22,621 nucleotides of DNA from an uncultured Collinsella sp. (GTDB taxonomy: Bacteria > Actinomycetota > Coriobacteriia > Coriobacteriales > Coriobacteriaceae): contig UQZM01000034.1 of the NCBI GenBank assembly GCA_900545615.1, forward strand, positions 1 to 22,621, in the 5' to 3' direction. Position numbers and translations under genes: made by a program. Positions 21,337 to 22,621 of the stretch are shown here, in pieces. The stretch's first letter is position 1, and each line of letters begins with the position of its first letter. The notes beneath the pieces were generated by a model. That model had not been told where the DNA came from and ran no database searches. It saw only the letters and a program-made list of their open reading frames with translations.

Positions 21337-21702
21337 GGAGGCTCCTTCCAAGTTGGGTCAGGCCACCTCTGAGTGTGACATGGCCGCAGAGCGCCCGCAT
21401 CAATCATTCGGCAGACGAGCCACGATACCTCGGGGACGGAGGGCCCTAAGAAGGAATGAGGGCGGATTTTCGGACACTTGCTCGATGAGAGTGGATAATC
21501 TCCCACTTTTAGCGCTGGTATAGGCCAAAAACGGGAGATTATCCACTCTTATTCTGGCTAGTTTCGCCCATGCGCTGGGGTGGGGGATATGCGTTTTCCA
21601 CCCCTCCTTTCTTTGGTTAAATATTGCGCTGAAGACAGCGATCTGCATGTCTTTGGCGCAAAATTTATCCGTAGCACATATCAATAAGCGAAAGGCCCGA
21701 TA
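21337..21702. other. Gene-free stretch upstream of the right-edge LuxR gene
   Basis: Contains the perfect palindrome at 21488-21549 and A/T-rich sequence around 21610-21690 that should hold the promoter of the LuxR gene. No frame with a ribosome site was found. AAAGG lies seven bases before the GTG at 21703. Confidence 0.5.
21488..21549. repeat. Perfect 17-bp inverted repeat
   Basis: AGAGTGGATAATCTCCC (21488-21504) and GGGAGATTATCCACTCT (21533-21549) are exact reverse complements. The 28-base loop contains AGCGCT and ends in GGCCAAAAAC. The element stands alone between the GNAT and LuxR genes. It is not a standard terminator, as no T-run follows. It may be a dispersed palindromic repeat or a regulator site. 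Confidence 0.8.
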
Positions 21703-22578
21703 GTGAGCGCGTTCTACTTCTTCTACGGAATCACGTTCGTCTTGGTTTGCATGGTGGCGGTGTGCGTATCGGTATGCACGTACCTCGTCTCACATCGAAC
21801 AAGCTACTTGACGGTCTCGGCCTTCTTTTTCTTCGACATGCTCGAAAGTGCCATCGTATTCCTCGATGAGTATCAGGGCCGTAAGATGATGGCAGATATC
21901 CTCAGCAGCCAATTTCCCATGACTCACCCCATAACGAAACTCGTCCTATCGATTGGAATCATGGCGAGCATGTGGGCATTTGCATTGGCGATCGTAAACA
22001 AGATGAGCCGGCTTCACATGCTCGTGCCCCGCATCGCCTTTTCTGCTTTCGAGGCCATGTCGCTTGTGTTGCAGCCCGATTCAATCAAACAACTCGCCTT
22101 TTATGCGTTGCGTTCCTTGTTCATGTTCGTGGCGTTTGGCATGATTTTCGTCTGCTACCGCAAAAGCAAGCCGTTGGCGCGAAAGAGCTTCTACGCACGC
22201 TACGGCAGGTTTCTTATTGTGATGGCTGTGTTGACGGCGTTTGTTCTGATCGAGGATGTACGCGTTCTCGGGCTGAATATTGGGCGGATCGAAGTCATCG
22301 ATTACCTGTATTTTTCCTACGGCAGAAACATCCCAGAGAACATCATGAGCGTGGTGGCCGCGATATATACCGTTCGTACGGCGTCGCAGATCTTGGCGTT
22401 GCGCTTTTCTGCTCCGCCCACAACGTTTGGCACCTCTGCCAAACAGATTGCGGAGGTCCGCTTCTCGGCATTCTGCGACCAACACGATATCTCCGCGCGT
22501 GAACGCGAAGTGCTCGACCTTCTGCTCGATGGCCAGGATAACCGCGCCATAGCGAATGATTTATTTAGGCTCTGTTAG
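21703..22578 (+). pseudogene. Membrane-bound LuxR-family regulator, truncated in its HTH
   Basis: Same layout as the regulator at 8678-9643: a hydrophobic N-terminal 230 residues with about seven membrane segments, then a C-terminal LuxR domain. The start is GTG with AAAGG upstream, and the frame has 291 residues. The HTH starts normally (ISAREREVLDLLLDGQDN, then RAIANDLF) but breaks off after the second helix with RLC and a stop. The related protein continues there with the recognition helix (AVGTVKTHIH). The protein should be unable to bind DNA. The break coincides with GGCTCTGTTAG at 22568, which looks like the end of an inserted element, so I call this an interrupted gene. Confidence 0.75.
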
Positions 22579-22621
22579 ACCAGGATTGACATGCCGACCT
22601 GCCGGCTAACTCGCCGTCTCC
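22568..22621. mobile_element. Possible left end of an insertion sequence, cut by the window edge
   Basis: Sequence similarity to the LuxR family stops abruptly before GGCTCTGTTAGACCAGG. GGCTCTGTT-like termini are common among IS elements. The preceding target is A/T-rich (TTATTTA). No transposase, second end or target duplication is visible in the remaining 54 bases, and I do not assign a family. Confidence 0.45.

Overview
The window looks like a chromosomal segment of a high-GC gut Actinomycetota of the class Coriobacteriia, most likely Collinsella or a close relative. This is inferred from codon usage, clear AGGAG-type ribosome sites, hairpin-rich gene gaps and gene content (membrane-bound LuxR regulators, agmatine deiminase genes, BceAB-type transporter). 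No rRNA, tRNA or CRISPR was seen, and no taxonomic marker was available.

Layout. 71-2066: a DeoR-type repressor (minus) divergent from a class II aldolase that reads like the GatY/KbaY tagatose-bisphosphate branch. 2091-2235: a very large palindrome between convergent genes. 2285-4138 (minus): HAD phosphatase, AraC regulator and a possible small upstream gene. 4392-5378 (minus): a single protein joining a Nudix hydrolase to a Vsr-type mismatch endonuclease, the most unusual coding feature here. 5516-8492: a BceA/BceB-like ABC exporter with no two-component system beside it.

8678-18869 is an agmatine-use region. A membrane-bound LuxR regulator (AguR-like, minus) is divergent from putrescine carbamoyltransferase (ptcA), an agmatine/putrescine-type antiporter, a divergent agmatine deiminase and a second antiporter. 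After a small minus-strand gene, a soluble LuxR regulator (minus) is divergent from a second, canonical agmatine deiminase. Expected flow: agmatine is imported in exchange for putrescine, deiminated to N-carbamoylputrescine, and phosphorolysed to putrescine plus carbamoyl phosphate. Carbamate kinase, which would yield ATP, is not in the window.

19059-20609: an AlbA_2/Schlafen-like regulator with a textbook tandem operator over its promoter. 20692-21336: a GNAT acetyltransferase (minus). 21703 to the right edge: a second membrane LuxR gene that breaks off inside its DNA-binding domain where a possible insertion-sequence end begins.

The gene gaps are full of long imperfect palindromes. Three share a recognisable core (8537-8635, 12615-12703, 14206-14291). 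Two others share a 13-base loop box (4245-4337, 16479-16599).
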